DNA of 64,000 bases from Dictyobacter alpinus (GTDB taxonomy: Bacteria > Chloroflexota > Ktedonobacteria > Ktedonobacterales > Ktedonobacteraceae). The DNA lies in assembly GCF_003967575.1 (NCBI RefSeq), contig NZ_BIFT01000001.1, forward strand, positions 62,001 to 126,000. Reading direction: 5' to 3'. Positions 17,871-26,896 of this stretch are shown piece by piece (position 1 is the first letter of the stretch; the number at the start of each line of letters is the position of its first letter). Below the pieces are notes generated by a model that did not search any database, was not told the origin of the DNA, and saw only the letters and a list, made by a program, of their open reading frames with translations. Made by a program: the position numbers and the translations under genes.

Positions 17871-19148
17871 TTACTTGTCAAAAAGAAAATGATTAGGACC
17901 TGCCGCAGCACGGCAGATATCAATACTTGCCTGACGACCTGTACGTTCGGGATAGTATTGCTTTACAGCCTGGCTTAAAGCATCTACAGCATCGCTGCGT
18001 ACAAGGTTAATGGTGCATCCTCCAAAACCACCACCCATCATACGCGCTCCCAGGACGCCAGGAACATCTTTAGCAATGTCAACCAGGACATCTAATTCTT
18101 TGCAGCTTACTTCATATTCATCACGTAGGCCTGCATGACCAATCCAAAGAATTTTACCAGCCTCTTCGATTTCACCGGCTTCTAATAATTTGACGACCTG
18201 TAACACACGTTCATTTTCTGCAATGACATATCCTGCACGCTTCTGTAAAAGCTCTGGGAGACGATCTTTATAGCGCTCAAAAGTTTCGGGAGTTATATCG
18301 CGTAGCTCTTTAATTGCTTTGGCTTCGCTATTGTCAGGCTCATCTTGCAAAAACAACTCGCGAATCTTCTGTGTTGCCTCTTCGCACTGCTTCCGACGCT
18401 CATTATAGGCAGAGGAAGCTAGCTCACGGCGTACACTCGTATCAATCACTACGACAGATATAGTAGGATCTTCAAAGGGCAGGTAGCGATATTCTAACGA
18501 ACGGCAATCCAGCAAAATAGCTTTGCGTGGTTGTCCCAAACATGAAGCTGCCTGATCCAGAATTCCACTCATCAATCCTGAAGCTTTGTGTTCTGCTTCC
18601 TGGCATAGAGCAGCTGTCTCAAGGGGAGTTAAAGTGGCGTTGTCTTCACCAATTGTAAAGGCATGATTAGAAAAGAGAGCATAAGCCTGAGCCGATGCCA
18701 CTTCCAGGGCAGCTGAAGAGCTCATACCACCGCCAAGCGGGACATCTCCCGTCACAACCGCATCAAAGCCTTTTAATGGGACCTTAGCTCTGGCTAGTTC
18801 TGCAGCGACTCCGAGTACATAACGAGCCCAACCAGGTAATGGCTCACGTTGCTCATCAAATGTCTCGGGCAAACCAGCCAGTGAAAACTGCGCATAAGCA
18901 TTGAAATGGGTAGACCAGAGACGCACTATCTGGTCATTACGTGTACGACCAGCAAACGCTGACACGCGATCTACGGCCAGAGGTAAGACGTAACCACCAT
19001 TATAGTCTGTATGTTCTCCGATTAAATTCACACGTCCAGGTGCCCAGGCAGCGCCTAAAGGATTGGAATAAGTAACATCCTCATGGAAATACTGAGGAAA
19101 TTTCTCAATAGCCTCTTTTACAGGAGGCAACAACTTCGTTGAGTCCAT
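17871..19148 (-). CDS. galK: Galactokinase
   Basis: The 425-residue protein phosphorylates alpha-D-galactose to galactose-1-phosphate with ATP, the first committed Leloir step. It shows the galactokinase signature GRVNLIGEHTDYNGGYVLP near the N-terminus, the GHMP ATP-binding loop GGGMSSSAALEVASA and the C-terminal MMGGGFGGCTINLV. The length is normal for the family, with an N-terminus somewhat longer than that of E. coli. The ATG at 19148 is preferred over the TTG just upstream. It follows galT by 5 nt, so the two are coupled. Confidence 0.95.
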   Translation of the reverse strand: MDSTKLLPPVKEAIEKFPQYFHEDVTYSNPLGAAWAPGRVNLIGEHTDYNGGYVLPLAVDRVSAFAGRTRNDQIVRLWSTHFNAYAQFSLAGLPETFDEQREPLPGWARYVLGVAAELARAKVPLKGFDAVVTGDVPLGGGMSSSAALEVASAQAYALFSNHAFTIGEDNATLTPLETAALCQEAEHKASGLMSGILDQAASCLGQPRKAILLDCRSLEYRYLPFEDPTISVVVIDTSVRRELASSAYNERRKQCEEATQKIRELFLQDEPDNSEAKAIKELRDITPETFERYKDRLPELLQKRAGYVIAENERVLQVVKLLEAGEIEEAGKILWIGHAGLRDEYEVSCKELDVLVDIAKDVPGVLGARMMGGGFGGCTINLVRSDAVDALSQAVKQYYPERTGRQASIDICRAAAGPNHFLFDK

Positions 19149-19153
19149 CAATT

Positions 19154-20068
19154 TTACTTTCTTTTTATCGTTTCTATGGCTGCGCGTAACTCTTGAGCCT
19201 TCTGAACAGGTGAAGAGTCATTCGCCCATAATCCCCAGACGGATTCAGAAGAGGCGGCATACTTCAGTTTACCTGGAGCTCGACCAATGGCCAAGATTTC
19301 TACATGAAAGTGAAAACGCTCATCCGCCAACTGGTGCAGTCCTAACAGATAGGGCATTGGTGCCATTTCTCCATCATTCAAAGCATTATAGCCCCGAATA
19401 ACCTGCAACATTAATTCTGCCAGGTCGCGTAATTCATCGTCTTGCATAATGCCGATATTCGCAACGTGACGACGGGGATACAAATGCGTCTCATAAGGAT
19501 AGCGTACATATGGTGGTAAGAAAGCTTGCCAGGTTGTATTCTCGGTTACCTGCTGCTCACCATCACTCAACTCTTCGCGTACACGACAAAAAGGACATCC
19601 ACTACCAGCCTCATAGTCAAGGATCACGGTCTCTAACTCGCGCTCTAAAATTGATGGAATGACAGAAACACCATATGCCTGTCCATGAGGATGTTTCTGT
19701 GTTTGTCCAATTGAGGCCCCACTATTCTCAAAAATCATTACTGTGGGATAACGTGAGGACATGTCCTTGTAAAGATCACGCCAGAGCTTTGTTACCTCGA
19801 ATACTTCATCCACAGTTAACTGTGGGAAAGTACGATTATGATCTCGGTTATAAATAACAACCTGAGCCTCACCAACAGGCGGCTTCAATGGAGGAAAATC
19901 GTTCGGATGTAACCAGACCTGCGTATCAGGCCCAACCAGACCATTAGTAATGTCTGCGCAAAAAGGACACTCATTGGTGCCTTCACGGCGATTCATGCGA
20001 TGGGCAGCATTTACGAGGTATTGCCTTAGAATAGGATTCCAGACGAGCGGCGTTGTATATTCTTGCAT
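19154..20068 (-). CDS. galT: Galactose-1-phosphate uridylyltransferase
   Basis: The 304-residue protein exchanges UMP between UDP-glucose and galactose-1-phosphate. The nucleophile motif HPHGQ is at 126-130, a Zn-binding CPFC pair at 34-37, a second CPFC at 158-161, and the C-terminal HFHVEI is retained. It is shorter than the E. coli enzyme (about 348) and resembles the compact GalT of actinobacteria and thermophiles. The ATG has TAGGAA upstream. It lies in an operon between an unknown gene (15 nt) and galK. No galE or galactose transporter is adjacent. Confidence 0.93.
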   Translation of the reverse strand: MQEYTTPLVWNPILRQYLVNAAHRMNRREGTNECPFCADITNGLVGPDTQVWLHPNDFPPLKPPVGEAQVVIYNRDHNRTFPQLTVDEVFEVTKLWRDLYKDMSSRYPTVMIFENSGASIGQTQKHPHGQAYGVSVIPSILERELETVILDYEAGSGCPFCRVREELSDGEQQVTENTTWQAFLPPYVRYPYETHLYPRRHVANIGIMQDDELRDLAELMLQVIRGYNALNDGEMAPMPYLLGLHQLADERFHFHVEILAIGRAPGKLKYAASSESVWGLWANDSSPVQKAQELRAAIETIKRK

Positions 20069-20083
20069 ACAGTGTATTCCTAC

Positions 20084-20635
20084 TTATAAATGATGACGAT
20101 GCTGAGAAACCTGGCTTCCCAACAAAACACAGCGACCTTGTTGAGAAAAAGATGCAAGCAACTGGCCCTTATCAATATGTTGTTCGACATCATTGTCGGT
20201 CAGGAGCCATTCATCCCAGGTCGTCTTGTCTGTAAAAAGGGCCCATGCAACTGGAGCTATTAAGCTTTTTGTGAGGCTAAGTAACTCTTGAGCATGAGCG
20301 AACCCTGGCTCTAGCTGTGTCGTAGGAGGTAAACCTGCATCCTCAAAGGCCGCAAAGGTACGTATAGAACACACGACACCTTCACGTACTTCTAAGACGC
20401 ATCCCAGCCATAAAGATTCCTGCTGCTGAGCAACATCCTCTTGCCAGACACCAGCTATCAATGCACAATGGGCTGGTAAGCCCTGCATAAAAGCATTGAT
20501 GGACTCTTTTTGCCATCCATGCCATGTATAAGATCCATTTTGTTGTTCTATTTTTAATGCAATATCCAGTAGTGGACGTGCATTATTCCACAAAGGTGAT
20601 GCTGCATCAACCACTATTAACTCTTCAGCTAACAC
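20084..20635 (-). CDS. Protein of unknown function leading the galactose operon
   Basis: I do not recognise this 183-residue soluble protein. It starts at a GTG behind AGAGGAG (8 bases); an ATG four bases upstream opens only a short out-of-frame reading. It is Trp- and acid-rich (YTWHGWQKES, DKTTWDEWLL), with no membrane segment or cofactor motif, and ends in a His-rich tail (QVSQHRHHL). It sits 15 nt upstream of galT and must be cotranscribed with it, so a role in galactose or sugar-phosphate metabolism or its control is possible but unproven. Confidence 0.6.
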   Translation of the reverse strand: MLAEELIVVDAASPLWNNARPLLDIALKIEQQNGSYTWHGWQKESINAFMQGLPAHCALIAGVWQEDVAQQQESLWLGCVLEVREGVVCSIRTFAAFEDAGLPPTTQLEPGFAHAQELLSLTKSLIAPVAWALFTDKTTWDEWLLTDNDVEQHIDKGQLLASFSQQGRCVLLGSQVSQHRHHL

Positions 20636-20973
20636 GCATTATGCTCCTCTATAGCGCAGTTTGCGTCAAAAAGACCTTGTTTTGATCAAGAAGGGGGTAT
20701 CAGCATCTTTTCGATTCACCCATCAGACTTCGATCAAACACAGTTCGTACGAAGAAAGAAGGTCCTCTTTCTCATCTGCTATCCATAAGTATACAATACC
20801 CAGCTACTTTGTGACTATTCTAGCTATGCTGTGCTCCTGGATGCGAATAAAGCTGACCGCAGTAAGCAGCATTCACGATTGCTTTTCGATAACATGCTAT
20901 AATTTCAACAAACGTTTTCTTGGAATTTTTTGCTAGCATCGAAAATTTGTCTCAAATGCGAGGAGGCGAACGA
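20636..20973. other. Divergent intergenic region with a dispersed-repeat copy
   Basis: No gene is present. The region separates the galactose operon from a small membrane-protein gene. The right part holds a short repeat (20870-20904) that recurs at 50204-50235, and it ends with the -10-like TATAAT. Confidence 0.45.
20870..20904 (+). repeat. Short dispersed repeat, copy 1
   Basis: It begins with the 18-base run CATTCACGATTGCTTTTC, followed by GATAACATGCTATAA. The same 18 bases and a near-identical continuation are found at 50204. It could be a promoter-like or hairpin element; only two copies lie in this window. Confidence 0.55.
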
Positions 20974-21270
20974 ATGAGTACCTGGTGGTTAGCAAATTGT
21001 CTGATGCTGTTTGGGATTCTCGGATTGATTTTTTTGTCTATTGCCTCAATCCGCATTTTCTGGTACTATCGCGACTGTCGACCAGGCTCATTCCGCTGGC
21101 ATATTCGAAACCATTACCTCAAACAGATTGCTGCAGTCGCCTGCCTTTTTTGCCTGGCCATGGCGGCAAGCTATAGCCTTTTATGGCAAGCATGGGCGAT
21201 TCTCTATATTATTATTAGCTTCAAAATTGGCACCTGGTGGTTACGGCTGACCATCGATCAACGCTCCTGA
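20974..21270 (+). CDS. Small hypothetical membrane protein
   Basis: This 98-residue protein is not recognised. It has an N-terminal membrane segment (about 5-25, LMLFGILGLIFLSIASI), a polar loop, and a hydrophobic pair around IAAVACLFCLAMAAS and AWAILYIIISF, so probably three helices. The ATG at 20974 has GAGGAGG upstream, which is stronger than the upstream in-frame alternatives. It is followed 150 nt later by a methyltransferase gene. No catalytic motif is visible. Confidence 0.6.
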   Translation: MSTWWLANCLMLFGILGLIFLSIASIRIFWYYRDCRPGSFRWHIRNHYLKQIAAVACLFCLAMAASYSLLWQAWAILYIIISFKIGTWWLRLTIDQRS

Positions 21271-21421
21271 TAAAAATGCATTTGAGATCCTTCTCGCATG
21301 CACTATTTCATTTGAATGCTTCTCCATTTAAGCATTTCTCTCTATAAACAAAAAGAAATTGCTACATCGTTTTATCTCAAAGAAAGATAGTCAAACGGCC
21401 CGTTTGGGAAGGATCAATTGT

Positions 21422-22171
21422 ATGCATGATACTCCATGGTATGAATCTTTTTTTGGTGAAGATTATTTCCGCCTTTATACCCCTTTTCTTCCACCAACAA
21501 AAACACAACAAGATGTTGAAGCGCTTATTAAACTTTTACATCTTGAGCCAAAAGACAGTGTTCTCGATCTCTGTTGCGGCTATGGACGTCATGCATTAGC
21601 TCTGGCACAATATGGCTGCCAGGTTACTGGGCTGGACTTAAGCCCGGTGTTGTTAGCAAAGGCCCGAGCCAGCACACTAGAACAACAGCAACAGATTCGT
21701 TGGCTGGAAAGTGACATGCGTAACATCCCTTTTTCAGGTGAATTTTCTGCTATCATTAATATGTTTACCTCATTTGGCTATTTTGCCAGTGATGAAGAAA
21801 ACCAAAAAGTCCTTCAGCAGATTGCAAAAGCCCTCAAACCTGGAGGCGTATTTCTTCTAGAAACAATCTATCAACCACGTGTAATCCGCACACTAGCCCC
21901 CCATAGCATTATTCGTTATCCAGATGGGCTAATCGTATTGGAAGAACGCCAGGTAGATCTGTTGACCAGCCATAACGAGGTACGCATTACACTGATTGAT
22001 CCAGAAGGGAAACGTCGCGAACATTTCCAATCTATTCGTATGTATACTCTTACTGAGCTTGTCTCTATGCTTTCAGCTACCGGACTTAAGCTACAGGCTT
22101 ATTATGGCGGCCTTGATACAAGCCCTTTAACACTGGAAAGTCGCCTGGTTCTCATTAGTCAAAAACAGTAG
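21422..22171 (+). CDS. Class I SAM-dependent methyltransferase
   Basis: The 249-residue protein carries the Rossmann-fold methyltransferase motifs: motif I VLDLCCGYGRHALALA (about 45-60), the acidic end of strand 2 VTGLDLSP, motif II/post-I WLESDMRNIPF, and motif III LKPGGVFLLET. It resembles the Methyltransf_25 group of small-molecule enzymes; the substrate cannot be inferred. The ATG at 21422 follows GGGAAGGAT; the frame extends upstream to 21359 without a ribosome site. Confidence 0.8.
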   Translation: MHDTPWYESFFGEDYFRLYTPFLPPTKTQQDVEALIKLLHLEPKDSVLDLCCGYGRHALALAQYGCQVTGLDLSPVLLAKARASTLEQQQQIRWLESDMRNIPFSGEFSAIINMFTSFGYFASDEENQKVLQQIAKALKPGGVFLLETIYQPRVIRTLAPHSIIRYPDGLIVLEERQVDLLTSHNEVRITLIDPEGKRREHFQSIRMYTLTELVSMLSATGLKLQAYYGGLDTSPLTLESRLVLISQKQ

Positions 22172-22305
22172 AGCTTTTCTCAAATAGCAGCATAAAATTT
22201 CTCAGCAGAGCCTTATTAGTACCTCCACTGGATCTATGTTGAGGCAATTCAGATACGAACTATCGCCAATAAAGCAGCGCACCTGGTGGAAATGATTTAA
22301 TTCTA

Positions 22306-22335
22306 TAGACTCATGGTCGCTGAATGCGCTATAAT
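22306..22335 (+). promoter_or_regulatory. Possible promoter for the small ORF-mutY transcript
   Basis: TAGACT (22306-22311), 18-bp spacer, perfect TATAAT (22330-22335). The -35 box is weak. Confidence 0.4.
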
Positions 22336-22396
22336 GGGCAAAGCTACCAGATTTTTTATTCCTTGGTGAGATCATGTAGAGGGTGTAAAAGGATAA

Positions 22397-22510
22397 ATGC
22401 CAGATACACCATTGCCAGGACCGCGAAGGCTTCTCAGGCACCAAAAGAAAAATTTTTCTGCCCTTCTAAATGTCGACAGTGGCTCTGGCGAGGCTCACCA
22501 GCAAGGGTAG
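22397..22510 (+). CDS. Possible 37-residue small protein
   Basis: ATG at 22397 follows AAAAGGATAA, and the frame reads MPDTPLPGPRRLLRHQKKNF followed by 17 more residues to a TAG at 22508. It lies downstream of the putative TATAAT promoter and in front of the 98-residue gene. It is basic and Pro-rich, with no recognisable domain. Support is limited to the ribosome site and position. Confidence 0.3.
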   Translation: MPDTPLPGPRRLLRHQKKNFSALLNVDSGSGEAHQQG

Positions 22511-22561
22511 CTCTTATCATACAAGGCCTATTTTATCACAATAAATGCATAAGGAAGGTAC

Positions 22562-22858
22562 ATGACCGTGCCCTGGTGTAGATTTTTTATTCCGAAGATT
22601 GCTTCACCTGGAGTGAAGCCAGGTGACCCCGATTTAAATGAATACATTGCATATGCAAAGTGCGTGAAAGGCCATGTACTACGCGATGCAAATGACTGGA
22701 TTCAGTGTGAAAATTTGCCTTCACCTGACGCAAAATGTTGGCAAGAAGGCGGAGATACGCTTTTTACCTTGACTGCACGTCGACGTAATGAGGACAAGGA
22801 AGCTTCCTCAAGCGTTCAAAGCCAGGAAGGGCCTAAGACACATTCAAGCAAGTCCTGA
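22562..22858 (+). CDS. Small hypothetical protein upstream of mutY
   Basis: The 98-residue protein is not recognised. The ATG follows AAGGAAGGT and its stop lies 6 nt before the mutY ATG, so the two are probably cotranslated. It contains three spaced cysteines (AKCVKGHVLRD, WIQCENLPS, DAKCWQEGG) within a compact first 60 residues, then a polar Ser/Glu/Lys tail. The cysteine spacing does not fit a standard zinc ribbon. A link to base-excision repair is suggested only by position. Confidence 0.5.
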   Translation: MTVPWCRFFIPKIASPGVKPGDPDLNEYIAYAKCVKGHVLRDANDWIQCENLPSPDAKCWQEGGDTLFTLTARRRNEDKEASSSVQSQEGPKTHSSKS

Positions 22859-22864
22859 GGTTTC

Positions 22865-23848
22865 ATGGGTAAACATATATCGTCCTCGACGTTAGCTGTT
22901 CAGTTGGCACCAGATCAGGTAACCCAGGTGCAAAATTCACTTCTCGCATGGTATGCTCAGGAACAGCGTGCGCTGCCCTGGCGTATGACAAGTGATCCTT
23001 ATGCAATCCTTGTCTCAGAAGTTATGCTGCAACAGACGCAAGTTGATCGCGTATTGCCAAAATATCAGCAGTTCCTGGCTGCATTTCCAACCCTGGAGGT
23101 TCTAGCGAAAGCGCCCACGGCCGCTGTTATTGACGCCTGGGTTCCCCTGGGATACAACCGACGTGCAATTAGTTTACAATCAATTGCACGACAAGTACTC
23201 GCTGAATATGACGGCCGTATCCCTGATACGATTGAGGAACTACTGAAGCTCAAAGGCATCGGTCGCTATACCGCAGGTGCTATCGCCTGTTTCGCCTACC
23301 ATCAACAGGTGGCGACGGTGGATACAAATATCCGCCGCGTTTTGCATCGTGTCTTTCTGGGCCTTGAGCATCCTGAACCCAAAATCAATGATGCACAGAT
23401 GCTTTTGCTCGCTGAACAGGTACTCCCTGATGGACAAGCATATAATTGGCATCAGGCACTGATGGATATGGGAGCAACCATCTGTAACAGCAGCAATCCT
23501 CTCTGTGGAAAGTGCCCGTTACAAGAAAGTTGCGGAGCTTATGCCGAGATGAGTCAGTATAGCCTTTTTCCATCGGGAACCGTCTTACGCCAATTGCGCA
23601 AAGTAGCTGAGAAAAAACCACGCTATCAAGCACAACCTTTCACCAGCACTAACCGCTATTTTCGAGGACGCATCGTTGATCTGTTACGCTCATTGCCGGA
23701 TCATCAACGTATCCCTCTAGCAACGTTGGGATCCACGATTAAGCCAGAGTTTAGTGAAGAGGACCATGCCTGGTTACAGAAAATCATTGATGGTTTATTA
23801 AAAGATGGCTTACTCGATGTTACGGAGGAAGGTGTACGTTTACCTTAA
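22865..23848 (+). CDS. mutY: A/G-specific adenine DNA glycosylase
   Basis: The 327-residue protein removes adenine mispaired with 8-oxoguanine. It carries LPWRMTSDPYAILVSEVMLQ with the catalytic Glu, QQTQVDRV, the helix-hairpin-helix LKGIGRYTAGAIACFAY, the catalytic Asp in ATVDTNIRRVLHRV, and the [4Fe-4S] loop C-x6-C-x2-C-x5-C (CNSSNPLCGKCPLQESC). After the cluster there is no full NUDIX-like 8-oxoG domain; instead about 85 residues resemble a small winged-helix region (RGRIVDLLRSL, LQKIIDGLLKDGLL). This is the shorter form found in actinobacteria and some Chloroflexota. The ATG lies 6 nt after the upstream small gene. Confidence 0.88.
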   Translation: MGKHISSSTLAVQLAPDQVTQVQNSLLAWYAQEQRALPWRMTSDPYAILVSEVMLQQTQVDRVLPKYQQFLAAFPTLEVLAKAPTAAVIDAWVPLGYNRRAISLQSIARQVLAEYDGRIPDTIEELLKLKGIGRYTAGAIACFAYHQQVATVDTNIRRVLHRVFLGLEHPEPKINDAQMLLLAEQVLPDGQAYNWHQALMDMGATICNSSNPLCGKCPLQESCGAYAEMSQYSLFPSGTVLRQLRKVAEKKPRYQAQPFTSTNRYFRGRIVDLLRSLPDHQRIPLATLGSTIKPEFSEEDHAWLQKIIDGLLKDGLLDVTEEGVRLP

Positions 23849-23927
23849 AAAGTTCGACTTCTCTAAATCGTGTATACTGAGGCTATATTTTTGGTGGCAA
23901 AATTATAGGTACGGAGGAAATAAAGCG

Positions 23928-24746
23928 TTGCGACTCACAAGCACTAACGATATAACGAAACATCATAGACATATTTTTATCGCTCCACATCTGGATGATG
24001 TTGTTTATTCATGTGGAGGTACAATCGGAGTACAGGTTAGTTCTGGACTCCACCCATTAGTCATTACTCCTTTTGCAGGTGCCCCTTCTGCTACTCAAAA
24101 ATTGAGCCCATTGGCACTTCAAGTCGCTCGTGACTGGGGTGTCGGCGATGCCGAGGGCGCGATTCGTCTTATGGAGGAACGGCGCAAAGAGGATGCTCAG
24201 GCACTGGATTACTTACAGGCAGATTATTTATGGCTGGATTATCCGGAAGCAATCTATCGTGGCGATCCTGGTTACTATACAAGCAAAGAGCAGCTCATGG
24301 GTGGCGAAGTACATCCTTCCGATCGTAGTATTGATGATGAACTGGGTAAATTATTAGTAGAACTCCATGATCGCCTACCTGATACAGCCTGGTATGCACC
24401 ATTAGGTATTGGCCGCCATGTAGATCATCAGATCATTTGTTCTGCCGTCGATCGCCTGGTCCAGCGTGGCGCTAAGGTCTTCTTCTATGAAGACTTTCCA
24501 TATGTACAGCGCGAAGCGGGTGCTTTAGAGGCACGTTTACAGGAACTTGGTGGAGAATTTGAATATAACCTGGTAGAGGTTTCTGAAATGATCCCCCTGA
24601 AAATAGAGGCGGCCAGTATGTATCGCTCACAGATCACGTCAAACTTTGTTAGCCAGGAAGCGATGCAAAAAGATATGGATAACTACGCAAAAAATATCAG
24701 ACCAGTTGAGACAGTTCGCCTGGAACGTTATTGGGTGGCACGTTAA
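23928..24746 (+). CDS. PIG-L/LmbE family deacetylase
   Basis: The 272-residue protein shows the PIG-L metal-site signature APHLDDVVYSCGG, with the usual PHxDD as PHLDD, and the second motif GIGRHVDHQ (HxxH). Family members hydrolyse N-acetyl groups from GlcNAc-linked substrates such as GlcNAc-inositol or bacillithiol and mycothiol precursors. The start is a TTG at 23928 with GGAGG 11 bases upstream; the frame is open further upstream, but that part overlaps mutY. The precise substrate is unknown. Confidence 0.8.
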   Translation: MRLTSTNDITKHHRHIFIAPHLDDVVYSCGGTIGVQVSSGLHPLVITPFAGAPSATQKLSPLALQVARDWGVGDAEGAIRLMEERRKEDAQALDYLQADYLWLDYPEAIYRGDPGYYTSKEQLMGGEVHPSDRSIDDELGKLLVELHDRLPDTAWYAPLGIGRHVDHQIICSAVDRLVQRGAKVFFYEDFPYVQREAGALEARLQELGGEFEYNLVEVSEMIPLKIEAASMYRSQITSNFVSQEAMQKDMDNYAKNIRPVETVRLERYWVAR

Positions 24747-24779
24747 GATAAAGTGTTCCTCAGCAAAAAGTCAGCAAAA

Positions 24780-24813
24780 GGAAGAGAATGGGATGCCCTC
24801 CTTTCTCTCTTCC
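24780..24813 (+). terminator. Hairpin after the PIG-L gene
   Basis: GGAAGAGA pairs with TCTCTTCC around an 18-nt loop and is followed by TTATAG. It is a weak rho-independent candidate. Confidence 0.5.
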
Positions 24814-24899
24814 TTATAGCACATATATATCCCCGGCACAAAGACAGAGGACATTAAAACTGACCTGGGCGGATGAAGGGAAAGTAGGAGTGAGGATCG

Positions 24900-26738
24900 A
24901 TGAAGGGGTTAGAAGGCTCAAAATTAGGACGGTATGAACTACGGTTTCGTGTGGCCCAGGGAGGAATGTCGGAGGTCTACCTCGGCTATGATCGCCGCGT
25001 TAAACGGTATGTCGCGGTAAAAGTTCTCTATGGCAGTGATGAACCGTTTGTACGACGCTTTGAACGAGAGGCGCGTGCAGTGGGGGCACTCTCTCATGAT
25101 CATATTTTGCCACTGTACGACTTTGGAGAACAGCGTCCCTGGTATTATCTTGTAATGCCTTTTGTTGAAGGCGGCACGTTACGCGACTACCTCCATAAAC
25201 GTGAACGTTTAACACTTGAAGAGGCTGGCAGTTTCTTAGAACAAATCGCGTCTGCGCTGCAACATGCCCATGAACATGGGGTGGTTCATCGCGACGTTAA
25301 ACCTTCCAATATCTTGCTCAGACTCGATGGACATGCCTATCTGGTAGATTTCGGTCTGGCAAAAGCAAAGATTGAAGCTGAATTTCAAACCCATTCGGGT
25401 GCAATGGTTGGCACACCTGAATATATGGCACCTGAACAGTCCGATGGCCGCAACGATTTTCGTAGCGACATTTACTCGCTTGGCATCATTCTTTATCAAA
25501 TGTTAACAGGAAACGTCCCTTTCATGGCTGATTCTCCTGTCGGGGTTACCTTAAAACATATCCAGACCCCTCCCCTACCACCTACTCAGTTAAACAGTGA
25601 TATCCCGCCAGCAATAGAAGAAGTTATGTTGAAAGCCCTTGCCAAGGCACCTGAAGAACGTTTTCAAGAAGCACAATCCTTTGCTTTCGCCTATAAAATG
25701 GCGCTCATTCAAAAACGGACCCGTGATCTCGGAGAGGAAGCATTGGCCTGCGTTTTTAACAGCGATAGTGGCATTAGCTATAATCAGAACACTCAGCAAC
25801 AAACAGATAATACTATGGCGGCCATTGAACAGATTACGACCCAACTCAATATCCCATCCACTAAACCGCAACTCTTTCCACTGGAAAGAGATGATTCATC
25901 GCTCCTACCTTACACATCAGAGATGTTCAAGCAGAAAAAGCGCTTTAATCCATTTTTAAGCATTTTACTGGCCTTGGTATTGCTGCTTTGTATTACATTG
26001 CCACTCTTTTACGTTTGGGAAACACGACCAATACAAAAACCTCGGCCACGGCCAACTCCAAACAATATGGTTCATCTCTATGCAACTGCGACAGAAATAG
26101 CTCACATTCACGCCCAGTCGACCCTGGCTGCTCAAGCACGCATTCAGACCACTACAGCGATTACATCAGCAGTAGGGGCAGGCAAAATCCTTTACTATGA
26201 TGATATGAATAGAAGAAGTCCTGGCTGGATTAGTGATGGTAGCCAATGTTACTTCACCCCACAGGGCTACCATGTCTATACCGGACTGGCTCATGCCGTG
26301 GCCTGGTGTTATTCTAATCAACAACGTTTTACCAATGTAGTAATTTCTGTCCAGGTGCAAATGCTTTATGGGGATTTTTGTGGCTTGATCTTTCGCCTGA
26401 ATCCCTCTAGTAAGTCCTTCTATGCACTGGAAATCAATAGCTATGGCGCATATCGTTTGCAACGTGCACGGGGCAACGATCCATCACGCTGGCTTACACT
26501 CATCGATTGGACGTACAACAACGCACTGCAACAAAACTACCGACAAAATAATACTATACTAATGGTTACTAAAGACTCACAATTCCAGGTTTATATAAAT
26601 AAACAACTAACTATCTCATCATTCACCGACACTGCCTATAGTGGCGGCTTGATAGGTTTTTTAGTAGGGGGTGATAGCCACAGTGGAACTGAAGCCGTTT
26701 TTAAGAACGTAGCTGTATTCAAAAAACAGACTGATTGA
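24900..26738 (+). CDS. Receptor-like Ser/Thr protein kinase with extracellular beta-sandwich domain
   Basis: The 612-residue protein has an intact Hanks-type kinase domain (about 8-270): AQGGMSEVY as the Gly loop, K41, HRDVKPSN (130-137), DFG (150-152) and the APE motif MAPEQ. A linker leads to one membrane segment (351-373). The outer part has a Pro/Thr-rich stalk and a C-terminal domain (about 430-607) with Trp/Tyr-rich strands such as LYYDDMNRRSPGW, FCGLIFRLN and YSGGLIGFLVGG. This resembles LamG/DUF1080-type concanavalin folds, so a glycan or other surface ligand may be sensed outside and signalled inside. The start is ATG at 24900 after GGAGTGAGG. The ligand-binding role is an inference. 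Confidence 0.82.
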   Translation: MKGLEGSKLGRYELRFRVAQGGMSEVYLGYDRRVKRYVAVKVLYGSDEPFVRRFEREARAVGALSHDHILPLYDFGEQRPWYYLVMPFVEGGTLRDYLHKRERLTLEEAGSFLEQIASALQHAHEHGVVHRDVKPSNILLRLDGHAYLVDFGLAKAKIEAEFQTHSGAMVGTPEYMAPEQSDGRNDFRSDIYSLGIILYQMLTGNVPFMADSPVGVTLKHIQTPPLPPTQLNSDIPPAIEEVMLKALAKAPEERFQEAQSFAFAYKMALIQKRTRDLGEEALACVFNSDSGISYNQNTQQQTDNTMAAIEQITTQLNIPSTKPQLFPLERDDSSLLPYTSEMFKQKKRFNPFLSILLALVLLLCITLPLFYVWETRPIQKPRPRPTPNNMVHLYATATEIAHIHAQSTLAAQARIQTTTAITSAVGAGKILYYDDMNRRSPGWISDGSQCYFTPQGYHVYTGLAHAVAWCYSNQQRFTNVVISVQVQMLYGDFCGLIFRLNPSSKSFYALEINSYGAYRLQRARGNDPSRWLTLIDWTYNNALQQNYRQNNTILMVTKDSQFQVYINKQLTISSFTDTAYSGGLIGFLVGGDSHSGTEAVFKNVAVFKKQTD

Positions 26739-26896
26739 GCAATAGAGCCACTACTTTAAACATAAAAAGTAGGACCTACGTGCTAAACTACAACGCAGCA
26801 GCGGCTTTGTTCGTCTTTAGTACAGATAGAAAAAATATTCTCAAAAAAGAGAATTTCTATGACCAGGACATTTCGGCAACGCAGAAAGAAGCATTT

